Source: Lentisphaerae bacterium ADurb.Bin242 | Lineage (GTDB): Bacteria > Verrucomicrobiota > Lentisphaeria > Victivallales > UBA1829 | NCBI GenBank assembly: GCA_002069785.1 | Contig: MWCA01000046.1 | Span: forward strand, 1 to 45,820 | Direction of reading: 5' to 3' | Length of the DNA stretch: 45,820 nt | In this document: in pieces, positions 27,577 to 35,364 of the stretch | How positions within the stretch are numbered: position 1 is the stretch's first letter | Layout of the letters: the number at the start of each line of letters is the position of its first letter | Notes under the pieces: generated by a model | What the model was told of the DNA's origin: nothing | The model's database searches: none | The model's input: only the letters and a program-made list of their open reading frames with translations | Translations under genes and position numbers: made by a program

Positions 27577-27610
27577 TTTACAGAACAAGCGAGTTGATGT
27601 ATACTATACA
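27577..27610 (+). promoter_or_regulatory. Promoter of operon B with palindrome over the -10 box
   Basis: TTTACA (27577-27582) and TATACT (27600-27605) with a 17-base spacer form a good promoter toward the aminotransferase gene at 27661. The perfect inverted repeat TGTATACTATACA (27598-27610) covers the -10 box and could be a repressor site or simply a promoter symmetry. Confidence 0.65.
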
Positions 27611-27660
27611 CAGAAAAAGAATCGGATTCAAATCGCAAATGACAACTTCAAGAGGTGAAA

Positions 27661-28893
27661 ATGGCAAATCTGGCAATTCTGGGCGGAGAGAAACTCTTCG
27701 GCGAACCGTATAAAAACCTGACCTGGCCGCCCCGCGACCTCAATACGGCGGAACGGCTCAAGGAGGTCTATATGAGCGGCGCATGGTCGTTCAACAGTCC
27801 GACGGAAGAACAGTTTGAACGGGAATTTGCCGCATTCCACGGGACGAAATACGCGGTCTTCATGGCCAACGGGACCGTGACGCTCGAGGCTTCTCTCCAG
27901 GCGCTCGGCGTCGGAAAGGGCGACGAGGTGATCGTGCCTGCGCTGACCTGGATGGCGACCGCGCTGGCTCCGTACTATCTCGGTGCGACGCCGGTCTTCG
28001 TGGACATCGAGCCGACGACGCTTTGTCTGGACCCGGCCCAACTCGAAGCGGCCATCACGTCCAAAACTAAAGCGATCATTCCCGTACATGTGTACGGTTC
28101 GACCGCCGACCTCGAAAAAATTCTCGCGATTGCCGACAAACACAACATCCCGGTCGTCGAAGACTGCGCCCACATGCAAGGCGGTTTCTGGAACGGCAAG
28201 GGAGTCGGAAGCCGGGGCAAAGTCGGCTCCTTCAGCTTCCAGCAGTCCAAGACCATCGCTTCGGGCGAGGGCGGCATCTGTATCACGGACGACGAGGAAC
28301 TGGCGAAGAAAATCTATCTGATCAAGCACATCGGATACCAGCGCGGACTGAAACAGGGACAGGCCGCCAAGGCGCCCGAGGGACTGGTCTGCCACAACTA
28401 CCGCGCCACCGCGTTCCAGGCGGTGATCCTGTCGGAACAGCTTAAGACGCTTCATGACCGCATCCGGATTTACGGCGAAAATGCAAAGATCATGACCGAC
28501 ATGGTCAAAGACATTCCGGGGGTCCGGGTGCAGGAGCCGGGCCGGTTGGCCGATCCGCAAGGATATTACTCGTTCCACTTCCTTTTCGACGGCGAAGAAT
28601 TCAACGGCATTTCGAAAGACGTCATCAACCGTGCCTGTATCGCGGAAGGCGCCCCGATCGGGAACGGCGGACACGGACCCGTCTACAAACATGCGCTGTT
28701 CAATCTCCGCAGAGACGAATACCGCATTGCCGGCGGCGAAACCTGCCCCGTCTGCGATTTTCTTTCCACAAGGATGCTTGGAATTGCGCACCAGTCGCTG
28801 TATTATAAGCAGACGGCGGAGCAGATCGGCGCGGTGGTGCGCAAGGTGGCGACGAACGCGGACGAGCTCCGCGAGTTCGCCGCGGAATCGTAA
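27661..28893 (+). CDS. DegT/DnrJ/EryC1/StrS-family PLP aminotransferase
   Basis: This 410-residue cytoplasmic enzyme is a second member of the family found at the head of operon A, though clearly different in sequence. K197 in SFSFQQSKTIASGEGG is the expected pyridoxal-phosphate lysine. MANGTVTLEASLQALG, PALTWMAT and EDCAHMQGG are the corresponding family landmarks. It begins operon B, with AGAGGTG before the ATG. Closest in style to enzymes that aminate keto sugars or cyclitols, it sits among hydrolases without nucleotide-sugar genes. The long C-terminal part with GETCPVCDF is unusual in cysteine content. The substrate is unknown. Confidence 0.85.
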   Translation: MANLAILGGEKLFGEPYKNLTWPPRDLNTAERLKEVYMSGAWSFNSPTEEQFEREFAAFHGTKYAVFMANGTVTLEASLQALGVGKGDEVIVPALTWMATALAPYYLGATPVFVDIEPTTLCLDPAQLEAAITSKTKAIIPVHVYGSTADLEKILAIADKHNIPVVEDCAHMQGGFWNGKGVGSRGKVGSFSFQQSKTIASGEGGICITDDEELAKKIYLIKHIGYQRGLKQGQAAKAPEGLVCHNYRATAFQAVILSEQLKTLHDRIRIYGENAKIMTDMVKDIPGVRVQEPGRLADPQGYYSFHFLFDGEEFNGISKDVINRACIAEGAPIGNGGHGPVYKHALFNLRRDEYRIAGGETCPVCDFLSTRMLGIAHQSLYYKQTAEQIGAVVRKVATNADELREFAAES

Positions 28894-28909
28894 AAAAAAG
28901 GAGCCTTTC

Positions 28910-29563
28910 ATGCCATGGGGAATGAAAAACATCGTCCTCTCCGTGTTCGGCTCCTCCATCATGGAGGGGCGGATCGGGGCGGACGACCCGATGGCGCGAT
29001 GGTACAATATCCTGTATGCCGGACTGTCGCGCCGTTTTCCGGAAATCTGTTTTTCGATCGTGAACGGCGCGGTCGGCGGCGAATCCACCCGGGAGTGCAT
29101 GGCCCGTTTCGACCGCGACGTTCTGGCGTATTCTCCCGATTATCTGCTGTTCATGATCGGCGGAAACAACCACGACTATACGAAGCCGGAACGGATCGTC
29201 GGAATGCCCGAACTCCGATCGCTGGTGCAAGAGTTGGCCGACCGTCTGCCAGCAAAAACAAAACCCATCGGAATTGTGATCGGCCCGGTCATCGACCGGT
29301 ATCATTGGGCGACGACCCACCCGGCGTTCGCGGAGCCGTTGAAGAAGTCCGGCGGACTTGACCAGATGATGGAACCCGAGCGCGAATTCTTCCGGGACGT
29401 GATCCGCCGGAACCATTGGCCCTCGCTCGATCTTTCCAAACTGTTTCAGAACGACCCGGAACGGTATATCCTGGCCTCCGACGGAATTCATCTTTCGCCG
29501 GAAGGCCATGCGCTTTTCGGGAAAGAGATGTGCCGTCTGCTGGAAAAGGAGATCGCCGGATGA
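28910..29563 (+). CDS. SGNH/GDSL-type hydrolase
   Basis: This 217-residue protein has the SGNH-hydrolase blocks in order. The nucleophile is S16 in VFGSSIMEG (GSS in place of GDS), block II is GAVGGES, block III is GGNN with N86, and block V is SDGIHLSPEGH with D191 and H194. The family removes acetyl or other acyl esters from carbohydrates or lipids. No signal peptide is seen, so it probably acts inside the cell. AAGGAG precedes the ATG, and the stop overlaps the next start by four bases (ATGA), coupling it to the PHP phosphoesterase gene. Its place in operon B suggests deacylation of a sugar conjugate. Confidence 0.87.
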   Translation: MPWGMKNIVLSVFGSSIMEGRIGADDPMARWYNILYAGLSRRFPEICFSIVNGAVGGESTRECMARFDRDVLAYSPDYLLFMIGGNNHDYTKPERIVGMPELRSLVQELADRLPAKTKPIGIVIGPVIDRYHWATTHPAFAEPLKKSGGLDQMMEPEREFFRDVIRRNHWPSLDLSKLFQNDPERYILASDGIHLSPEGHALFGKEMCRLLEKEIAG

Positions 29564-30924
29564 GCGATGGAATATATGCATTTCCGCACGGACGCAAGGC
29601 GGTCGCGCGGAAGAAAAAGACAAAGGCAAAATCCATAACGGGTTCGGACCGCGCCTTTTTGCCGGCACCCCCGGCGGCGTGGAAAAAAGGAGCTATTCAC
29701 GTCCATACTTTGTGGTCGGACGGACGCGGCTTGCCGGAAGTCGCCATCAAAGTATACCAGGATTCCGGATATGACTTCATCGCGTTAACCGACCATAATG
29801 TGTTTCAGGAAGATTCCCAGGCATGGCGCGAACTCATGCCGGTCGAGGGGAACTGGCCGCCCAGTCTTTCCGCCGAAGCCTTGCAGCTTTATGAGCAAAA
29901 CATCAAAGCGCCTCCGGACAGGAAGAAACTGGGATTCAAACAATTCGTCCGGCTGAAAACATTTCGTGAACTCAAAAAGAGCATGGAAATTCCAGGCCGG
30001 TTCCTGCTCCTGCCGGGGGAGGAAATTACGATCATGGGAATTCCTCTGCCGGATGGTGAAATCCGACAGGTTCACATGAACTGCCTGAATCTGGAACAAA
30101 CCCTTCCTCCCCTGGAAGGGCGGGATATATCCGAAACCATCCGGATCAATCAGGAAAAATTCGAGGAAGCCGCCGGCAGGACCCGGAAGGATGTTTTTTT
30201 CATGGTGAATCATCCGCAATGGCAGGTCTTTGATGTCGAGCCGCGCGACCTGATGGAAAATACATCCGTACGTCATTTTGAAATCTGCAATGACGGTTCA
30301 TCCTTTTTCATTCCCGACGGAATTTATTCGCTGGAGAAATTCTGGGACATCGTCCTTGCCCACCGGATTGAAGACGGCAGCCCTGTCCTCTACGGTGCGG
30401 CATCCGATGACGCCCATTATACCGATCCCGGGCGTATGCACGGCACAGCCGGAGTCGCCAATGCATGGATCATGGTCAAGTGTCCGGGCAGATTTACAGC
30501 AGGCAATGTCATTGCCGCACTCAATCGCGGGGATTATTATCCGACATGCGGGGTGCTTTGGGAAAAGCTCTCGTTTGTGAACAATACCCTTTCGGTCAAA
30601 GTCAGACCGGAAGAGGGGGTTCATTATATGATTCGGTTTGTCACAACCAAAAGAGGGTTCGACCGCACGGTGAAAAAACAATTTTACCCCAATAAGACCC
30701 AGGCGCTCGGCCGGAATCTGCTGGAGTATTCCGATGACATCGGAAAAGTGGTGAAAGAAGTCGAAAATACGGAAGGGGCATATACAATGGAACCGGATGA
30801 TCTCTATGTACGTGCCATCGCGATTTCAAACCGGAAAAATGTCTTGCAAAGCAAGCTCTTTCCTGTTTATGCGACCGGATGGACTCAACCCTATTTAAAC
30901 CAGGAAGGACTTCAAGCGAAATGA
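29560..30924 (+). CDS. PHP-domain metal-dependent phosphoesterase-like protein
   Basis: This 454-residue protein carries a PHP domain (about 44-330) with metal ligands H47 and H49 (IHVHTLWSDG), D78-H79 (LTDHN), and later candidates in PGEEITI, VHMNCLN, VNHPQ and DDAHY. A beta-rich C-terminal region (about 340-454) is of unknown role. PHP proteins are metal-dependent phosphatases or phosphodiesterases. The N-terminal basic stretch GRKAVARKKKTKAK (11-24) is not a signal peptide and is unusual. The ATG at 29560 overlaps the preceding stop, and the stop overlaps the next ATG, so translation is coupled on both sides. The reading frame is open further upstream but without a site. Confidence 0.82.
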   Translation: MSDGIYAFPHGRKAVARKKKTKAKSITGSDRAFLPAPPAAWKKGAIHVHTLWSDGRGLPEVAIKVYQDSGYDFIALTDHNVFQEDSQAWRELMPVEGNWPPSLSAEALQLYEQNIKAPPDRKKLGFKQFVRLKTFRELKKSMEIPGRFLLLPGEEITIMGIPLPDGEIRQVHMNCLNLEQTLPPLEGRDISETIRINQEKFEEAAGRTRKDVFFMVNHPQWQVFDVEPRDLMENTSVRHFEICNDGSSFFIPDGIYSLEKFWDIVLAHRIEDGSPVLYGAASDDAHYTDPGRMHGTAGVANAWIMVKCPGRFTAGNVIAALNRGDYYPTCGVLWEKLSFVNNTLSVKVRPEEGVHYMIRFVTTKRGFDRTVKKQFYPNKTQALGRNLLEYSDDIGKVVKEVENTEGAYTMEPDDLYVRAIAISNRKNVLQSKLFPVYATGWTQPYLNQEGLQAK

Positions 30925-32273
30925 AAGACCGGATGTTTATGGAACGAACGCTTCTTGCCGGATTCGGACAGGCGGATATTACGCCCGACCTGGGGACATA
31001 TCTCATGGGGTACGTCAGTGCCGACCGACCCGCGGAACGAATCCTCGATCCGCTTCACGCCACGGTGGTAGTGCTGGCGCAGGGAAATACAAGAACTGCT
31101 GTTGTCGCTCTCGACTGGTCTCTCATCTGCGAGGCCATCACGGAAGAAATCCGCGCGGAGATTCATAAAGTGACCGGAATCGAGCCCCTGAACATCCAGC
31201 TTTCCTGTTCGCACACTCATTCCGCACCACTTACAAGGACATGCTGGACCATCCGTCAAGGGGACCGCAAAATTGAGGAAGGGCTTGCGTATGTAAGGAA
31301 GGTTATCCCCGCAATCGTTCAGGCGGTCAAGACGGCCAGCGATTCTTTGACCGAAGCGGAAGTCGGATTCGCCTCGATCAAGAGCCTGACCGGCGTGTCC
31401 AGGCGCGGCGTTGGGAAAGACGGCGTCTGCGGAGGATTTTTTGCCGATCCGGATGCGGTTTTCGATCCGACCATGACCGTGGCGCATTTCCGTGAACACG
31501 GCACCGGGAAAAGCCTCGGAATCCTGGTTCATTACGGCGCGCACAACACGGCGATGGGGAATACGCGCGATGTGACCCGCGACTGGTGCGGTGTCATGAA
31601 AGACCGCATCGCCTCGCAATTCCACTGCACCGTGATGTTTCTGAACGGTTCCGAGGGCGATGTGGGTCCCCGTACGAATTTCATCATTTCCCCGGAGGGA
31701 ATGCTTTCCGCGGGCGTGGGTGACGGCCTTGATTCCGTGCGGGAAGTCGGATACCGTGCCGCTACGGACGCCATGACCGCGCTACGGTCGATACGGGAGT
31801 TCCGTTCAGGATTGAAACTGTCGATTCATACCGCTCCGGTGGAATTTCCCTATGCGCCGCTCCCGGAAGAAAAAGAGCTGCGGGCGGAAATGGCGTGTCT
31901 GGAAAAAGAAAACCTTCAGGACGGCAAGGAATATTTGTATTGCCTGAAAGCGCTGGAGGCCCGGCAGAAACCGGTCGTTCCCTCTTTGATATTTCAGCAG
32001 ACTGTGGTGGCGTTTGGTCCGATGGTGCTTCTGCCACTTCCGGTGGAAATTTTCTCCAGCATTTCCCTGCGGGTGCGCAAAAACAGCCCCTATCCGTATA
32101 CATTGTTGTGCAGCCAGAGCAACGGAACGCATGCGTATCTGACCGACCGGGAAGCCGTCGCGCGGGGAGGATATGAGGTGGAAACCCGTAAAATGTTCGG
32201 ACCGTATATTTTTGTCGACGACATCGACGACCGAATTGTTTCAGCCTGTCTTGAAAATATGAAAACGGAGTGA
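30921..32273 (+). CDS. Neutral/alkaline ceramidase-like hydrolase
   Basis: This 450-residue protein resembles the N-terminal catalytic domain of neutral/alkaline non-lysosomal ceramidases. GQADITP (16-22) is the typical N-terminal motif, and CSHTHSAP (96-103) and VHYGAHNT carry likely zinc-binding histidines. Such domains are widespread in PVC bacteria, where they may hydrolyse amide bonds in other substrates than ceramide. No signal peptide is present. The ATG at 30921 overlaps the upstream stop (ATGA); ATGs at 30933 and 30939 are alternative starts. The last 33 bases of the gene recur almost exactly after the next gene (33527-33559), which bears on the history of the GH28 gene. Confidence 0.82.
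   Translation: MKDRMFMERTLLAGFGQADITPDLGTYLMGYVSADRPAERILDPLHATVVVLAQGNTRTAVVALDWSLICEAITEEIRAEIHKVTGIEPLNIQLSCSHTHSAPLTRTCWTIRQGDRKIEEGLAYVRKVIPAIVQAVKTASDSLTEAEVGFASIKSLTGVSRRGVGKDGVCGGFFADPDAVFDPTMTVAHFREHGTGKSLGILVHYGAHNTAMGNTRDVTRDWCGVMKDRIASQFHCTVMFLNGSEGDVGPRTNFIISPEGMLSAGVGDGLDSVREVGYRAATDAMTALRSIREFRSGLKLSIHTAPVEFPYAPLPEEKELRAEMACLEKENLQDGKEYLYCLKALEARQKPVVPSLIFQQTVVAFGPMVLLPLPVEIFSSISLRVRKNSPYPYTLLCSQSNGTHAYLTDREAVARGGYEVETRKMFGPYIFVDDIDDRIVSACLENMKTE
32239..32271 (+). repeat. 33-bp direct repeat, copy 1 (end of ceramidase-like gene)
   Basis: This copy encodes the last residues (SACLENMKTE) and the first base of the stop codon. It matches 33527-33559 at 31 of 33 positions, with the GH28 gene between them. 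Confidence 0.9.
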
Positions 32274-32290
32274 GAAAGGAGTTGGGTATC

Positions 32291-33514
32291 ATGGCCGGTT
32301 TTCTGAAAGCTGAAAATTATCCGTCCCTTCAAGCCGCGGTGGATGCGTCCGCGCCTTGGGAGACGGTTGTCGTTCCTCCCGGAGAGTGGGAATGCGGGGC
32401 GTTGAAACTGAAAAGCAATTTAATCATTCGCCTTGAGGCGGGCGCTGTTCTTCGGGCTCCCAGGGAACTGGACGCCTGTCTGCCCGCGGATATGTTCAAC
32501 AGGGAAACTTCACTGACCCATTGTTTCTTTGGCGGGTTCGGGATTGAAAATGTTATCATTGAAGGCGATGGAATGCTCGAATGTTCCGGAGACGCCTTCT
32601 GGGCAAATTACGATAACACCCCCTCTCCGGCGGATGCCGTGCTGCCTCATCAAGGGGTTTATCGTTCTGCGCCGTACCGCCCGTCTGCAATGCTGTTTGT
32701 CAATTGCCGCAACATCACCTTGCGCGGATTCACCATCCGCAATTCCGCGGCTTACACCGTCTGGATGGTTGGCTGTGAAACCGTCCGGATTGAACGAATC
32801 ACGATTCGCAATCATCGCCGCGGGCCCAATACCGACGGTCTGGATATTGATTGCTGCCGGGATGTATGGATTGATGGGTGCGACATCAATGCCGGAGATG
32901 ACTGTATCGCATTGAAAAGCGATATTGTGCTGCTTGGCCGCGATCAGGCATGTGAACGCATCAATGTCAGCAATTGCTTGCTCAGTTCTCCCTGCTGTGC
33001 GGTTCGTCTCGGCTATGAAGGCGATGGAGTAATCCGTGACGTCATTATTGCGGACAGTATCATTCACGACTGCAACAAAGGTTTTGACCTTATTTCCGTG
33101 GTTCCGGCGGGGCAACGCTTCGGCATTTCGCGCGGGTCACAGATTGAAAACATCCTTTTCAGGGACGCGGTGATGCGCAACGTCCGGCAGGCGATGGCGG
33201 TCTGGAGCGGCACGGATGAACCGGCTGATGAAGAAAAGTATCAGGGCAGCATCCGGAATTTACGTTTTTCCGATCTTGAAATTGATGCAACGGATTCCTC
33301 TTTTTTTGGCGGTCTCGCGGTTTCGGAAGTAGCCTTGAACAATATTCGCATGTGTGTCCGACGTAATCCGTTCGTTTACCGGAATGTACCTCCTGTTGGA
33401 ATGCCGAATGTGTGGGGACACGGTTATTTGCCGAATCCGCTGACATTTTTCCGGGTCGCCGAGCTTGCGCTCGCCGATGTTCGCATAAGTGAAAAAATGG
33501 TTTCTCCTGATTGA
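32291..33514 (+). CDS. GH28 family protein (polygalacturonase-like), atypical active site
   Basis: This 407-residue right-handed beta-helix protein has the GH28 landmarks NTDGLDI (D182) and GDDCIALKS (D203, D204), the aspartates that act in inverting hydrolysis. The usual GHG histidine motif is replaced by AVRLGYEG, and the RIK motif by KGFDLIS, so the enzyme probably accepts another substrate than polygalacturonate or uses a changed mechanism. No signal peptide is present, whereas pectinases are normally exported. The ATG at 32291 has AAAGGAG ten bases upstream; an in-frame GTG at 32270 is weaker. The gene is flanked by a near-perfect 33-bp direct repeat and appears less G/C-rich than the amidohydrolase genes after it, which suggests later insertion into operon B. 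Confidence 0.78.
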   Translation: MAGFLKAENYPSLQAAVDASAPWETVVVPPGEWECGALKLKSNLIIRLEAGAVLRAPRELDACLPADMFNRETSLTHCFFGGFGIENVIIEGDGMLECSGDAFWANYDNTPSPADAVLPHQGVYRSAPYRPSAMLFVNCRNITLRGFTIRNSAAYTVWMVGCETVRIERITIRNHRRGPNTDGLDIDCCRDVWIDGCDINAGDDCIALKSDIVLLGRDQACERINVSNCLLSSPCCAVRLGYEGDGVIRDVIIADSIIHDCNKGFDLISVVPAGQRFGISRGSQIENILFRDAVMRNVRQAMAVWSGTDEPADEEKYQGSIRNLRFSDLEIDATDSSFFGGLAVSEVALNNIRMCVRRNPFVYRNVPPVGMPNVWGHGYLPNPLTFFRVAELALADVRISEKMVSPD

Positions 33515-33526
33515 ACAGATGAAGCA

Positions 33527-33559
33527 TTTCAGCCTGTCATGAAAATATGAAAATGGAGT
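33527..33559 (+). repeat. 33-bp direct repeat, copy 2 (remnant of a ceramidase-like gene end)
   Basis: This non-coding copy would still read SACHENMKME then TAA in the ceramidase-like frame. It lies directly before the amidohydrolase gene at 33565 and provides that gene's GGAG ribosome-binding site, so it looks like the original ceramidase-amidohydrolase junction. Confidence 0.9.
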
Positions 33560-33564
33560 AAAAG

Positions 33565-34317
33565 ATGAAAGAGTGCATGTTTTTCGATGCGAACTGCCGG
33601 ATCGGCAATTCGATGAACGCGCCCGGACCGGACGCAAAGGAGCTGCTTTCCGACATGGATGCCTACGGCGTGGACAAATCGCTGGTGCGCCACGCGGCCA
33701 TTCCCACCGGAGCCCTGTCGAGCAACCGTTCTCTCGCGGAGATGCTCCGGGCGGACGAAACCGGGCGTCTGACCGGCGTCTGGTGCATCCTGCCGGATCA
33801 ATGCGGCGAAATTCCGTCCCCGGACCGCTTTTTTGCGGAAATGAAGGAAAACAGGATCGGCGCGCTGACTCTTTCGCCTTTCGAGCACCGTTATGTGCCG
33901 TGCCGCTGGACGCTCGGCAAAATCCTGGACGCCGCCGCCGAACGCCGGGTTCCGGTCCTGCTGGACGCCTTCGCCGGAAAGTGGCCGGAATTGTATTCGT
34001 TCCTGAAAGAGTTTCCGGAAAATATTTTCCTCTATCTGGAAGCATGGGGCAAGTGGGGAACGGACCGCCAGATCCGGCCGCTTCTCGAAAATTTCCCGCG
34101 TTTTTATTTCGGCACGACCGGATACTGGATTCCGGAAGGTCTGCGCGACCTGGCCGAAATCTACGGCGCGGACCGGATTCTTTATGCCAGCGGTTTCCCC
34201 GCCTTCAACCAGGGGAATCAGATGCTTCAGCTCAAACAATCCGGGCTGGATGAGAAATCCATCGCGAAAATCGCCGGGCTCAACCTTGAAAAACTGCTGA
34301 AAGGAGCGCAATTATGA
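33565..34317 (+). CDS. Amidohydrolase-like protein lacking the metal motif
   Basis: This 250-residue TIM-barrel protein has the size and end (GLNLEKLLKG) of amidohydrolase-2 proteins but no HxH motif; the corresponding site reads FDANCRIG. The aspartate expected near the end is replaced in ASGFPAFNQG. It is therefore probably not a metal hydrolase alone. It resembles the N-half of the fused protein encoded at 25127-26710. Its stop overlaps the start of the intact amidohydrolase by four bases (ATGA), so the two are likely made in equal amounts and form a complex. GGAG before the ATG lies in the second 33-bp repeat. Confidence 0.77.
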   Translation: MKECMFFDANCRIGNSMNAPGPDAKELLSDMDAYGVDKSLVRHAAIPTGALSSNRSLAEMLRADETGRLTGVWCILPDQCGEIPSPDRFFAEMKENRIGALTLSPFEHRYVPCRWTLGKILDAAAERRVPVLLDAFAGKWPELYSFLKEFPENIFLYLEAWGKWGTDRQIRPLLENFPRFYFGTTGYWIPEGLRDLAEIYGADRILYASGFPAFNQGNQMLQLKQSGLDEKSIAKIAGLNLEKLLKGAQL

Positions 34318-35132
34318 ACGGTTCCATCTGGGAAAAACCCGGTTCCATCGCCGAGGCGTTCTGGAAAAACGGACACGCGGATTTTCCGATTTACGACATG
34401 CACGGACACATGGGGCCTCATTATGCCATTTACATGAAGCGCTGCGAGGCGCCCGAAATGGTCGCGCACATGAAACGGATCGGAGTCCGGCGTCTGGTTT
34501 TTTCCCATCACCAGGCGCTCTTTGGCGGAATGCGCAATGCCGAAGTCGCGGAGATCTGCAAACAGTTTCCGGACATCCTGCGGATGTATGTATCCATCAA
34601 CCCGCATTATCCGGAATGGATCAAAGAGGACCTGGAAAAATTCGATCAATGGGCTCCGTATGCCGTCGGCCTGAAAATCCTTGCGGATTACCACAAGGTC
34701 AAGGTTACGGACAAGCCGTATGAAAAAGCGCTGCGCTTTGCCGATGAACGCGGACTTCCGGTTCTGTTCCACACATGGGGCGGCTCCCCGTACAACGGCG
34801 GTCCGGCCCTGCTGGAAACGGCGCTGAAATATTCGAAAATGAAACTCTTCCTGGGACACAGTCTCTACGGGGACGAGGAGTACTCGAAACGGGTCGTTGC
34901 GGAAACGCCCGGAAACGTCTGGCTGGAACTGACCGCCATCCCCGGCGATCGCGGACATATCGAGCGTCTGGTGAAGGCGGTCGGAAGCGAACGGATCCTT
35001 TACGGTACGGACTTTCCGTGGTTCGACGAATACCAGGCGGTCGGTGGAGTCGTTTCCGCGAAGATCACGGAAGATGACATGCGCAACATCCTTTACCGTA
35101 ACGCGGAACGGATTCTCGGAAAAGACTGGTAA
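34314..35132 (+). CDS. Amidohydrolase-2-type metal-dependent hydrolase
   Basis: This 272-residue enzyme has an intact site: H30 and H32 in YDMHGHMG, then LFHTWGG, LGHSLYG and YGTDFPW. Members of this family are zinc-dependent hydrolases or decarboxylases (lactones, amides, aromatic acids). It corresponds to the C-half of the fused protein at the end of operon A, and its partner gene, overlapping by four bases, corresponds to the N-half. It is the last gene of operon B and is followed after a few bases by a terminator. No signal peptide is present. The substrate is probably a lactone or acylated sugar derivative released by the upstream enzymes. Confidence 0.83.
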   Translation: MNGSIWEKPGSIAEAFWKNGHADFPIYDMHGHMGPHYAIYMKRCEAPEMVAHMKRIGVRRLVFSHHQALFGGMRNAEVAEICKQFPDILRMYVSINPHYPEWIKEDLEKFDQWAPYAVGLKILADYHKVKVTDKPYEKALRFADERGLPVLFHTWGGSPYNGGPALLETALKYSKMKLFLGHSLYGDEEYSKRVVAETPGNVWLELTAIPGDRGHIERLVKAVGSERILYGTDFPWFDEYQAVGGVVSAKITEDDMRNILYRNAERILGKDW

Positions 35133-35140
35133 GAAGAAAC

Positions 35141-35185
35141 GGAAGAGGAGCGCCGCCGGAAACGGACTCCCTCTTCCTTATTTTT
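35141..35185 (+). terminator. Rho-independent terminator of operon B
   Basis: GGAAGAGG (35141-35148) pairs with CCTCTTCC (35170-35177), an 8-bp stem with a long loop, followed by TTATTTTT. It stands nine bases after the last amidohydrolase gene. Confidence 0.65.
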
Positions 35186-35205
35186 ACTTGATAAGCTTAG
35201 TTTTT

Positions 35206-35235
35206 GTTGAATTCAACCTTCTCCCGTGCTATCTT
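35206..35235 (+). promoter_or_regulatory. Promoter of the hydF operon with palindrome over the -35 box
   Basis: TTGAAT (35207-35212) and TATCTT (35230-35235) are 17 bases apart. The -35 box lies in the perfect palindrome GTTGAATTCAAC (35206-35217), a possible operator. It differs from the palindrome at the hydrogenase operon promoter. Confidence 0.6.
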
Positions 35236-35364
35236 ACGGAATGCGATGGGGACCATCCGTTGGAAAACGGCGGTTTCAAAGCCGTATCTCCATTCATACG
35301 ATCGTAATAATTTTACCGGATGCGGGCCGGAACTTTCCGGAGTGTTCCGCGGGGAGAATGCAAT

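Noticed and set aside
29416..29559. N-terminal extension of the PHP-domain protein upstream of 29560.
   Set aside because: It would overlap the SGNH hydrolase gene by nearly 150 bases and has no ribosome-binding site, while the ATG at 29560 fits the ATGA coupling seen throughout the operon.
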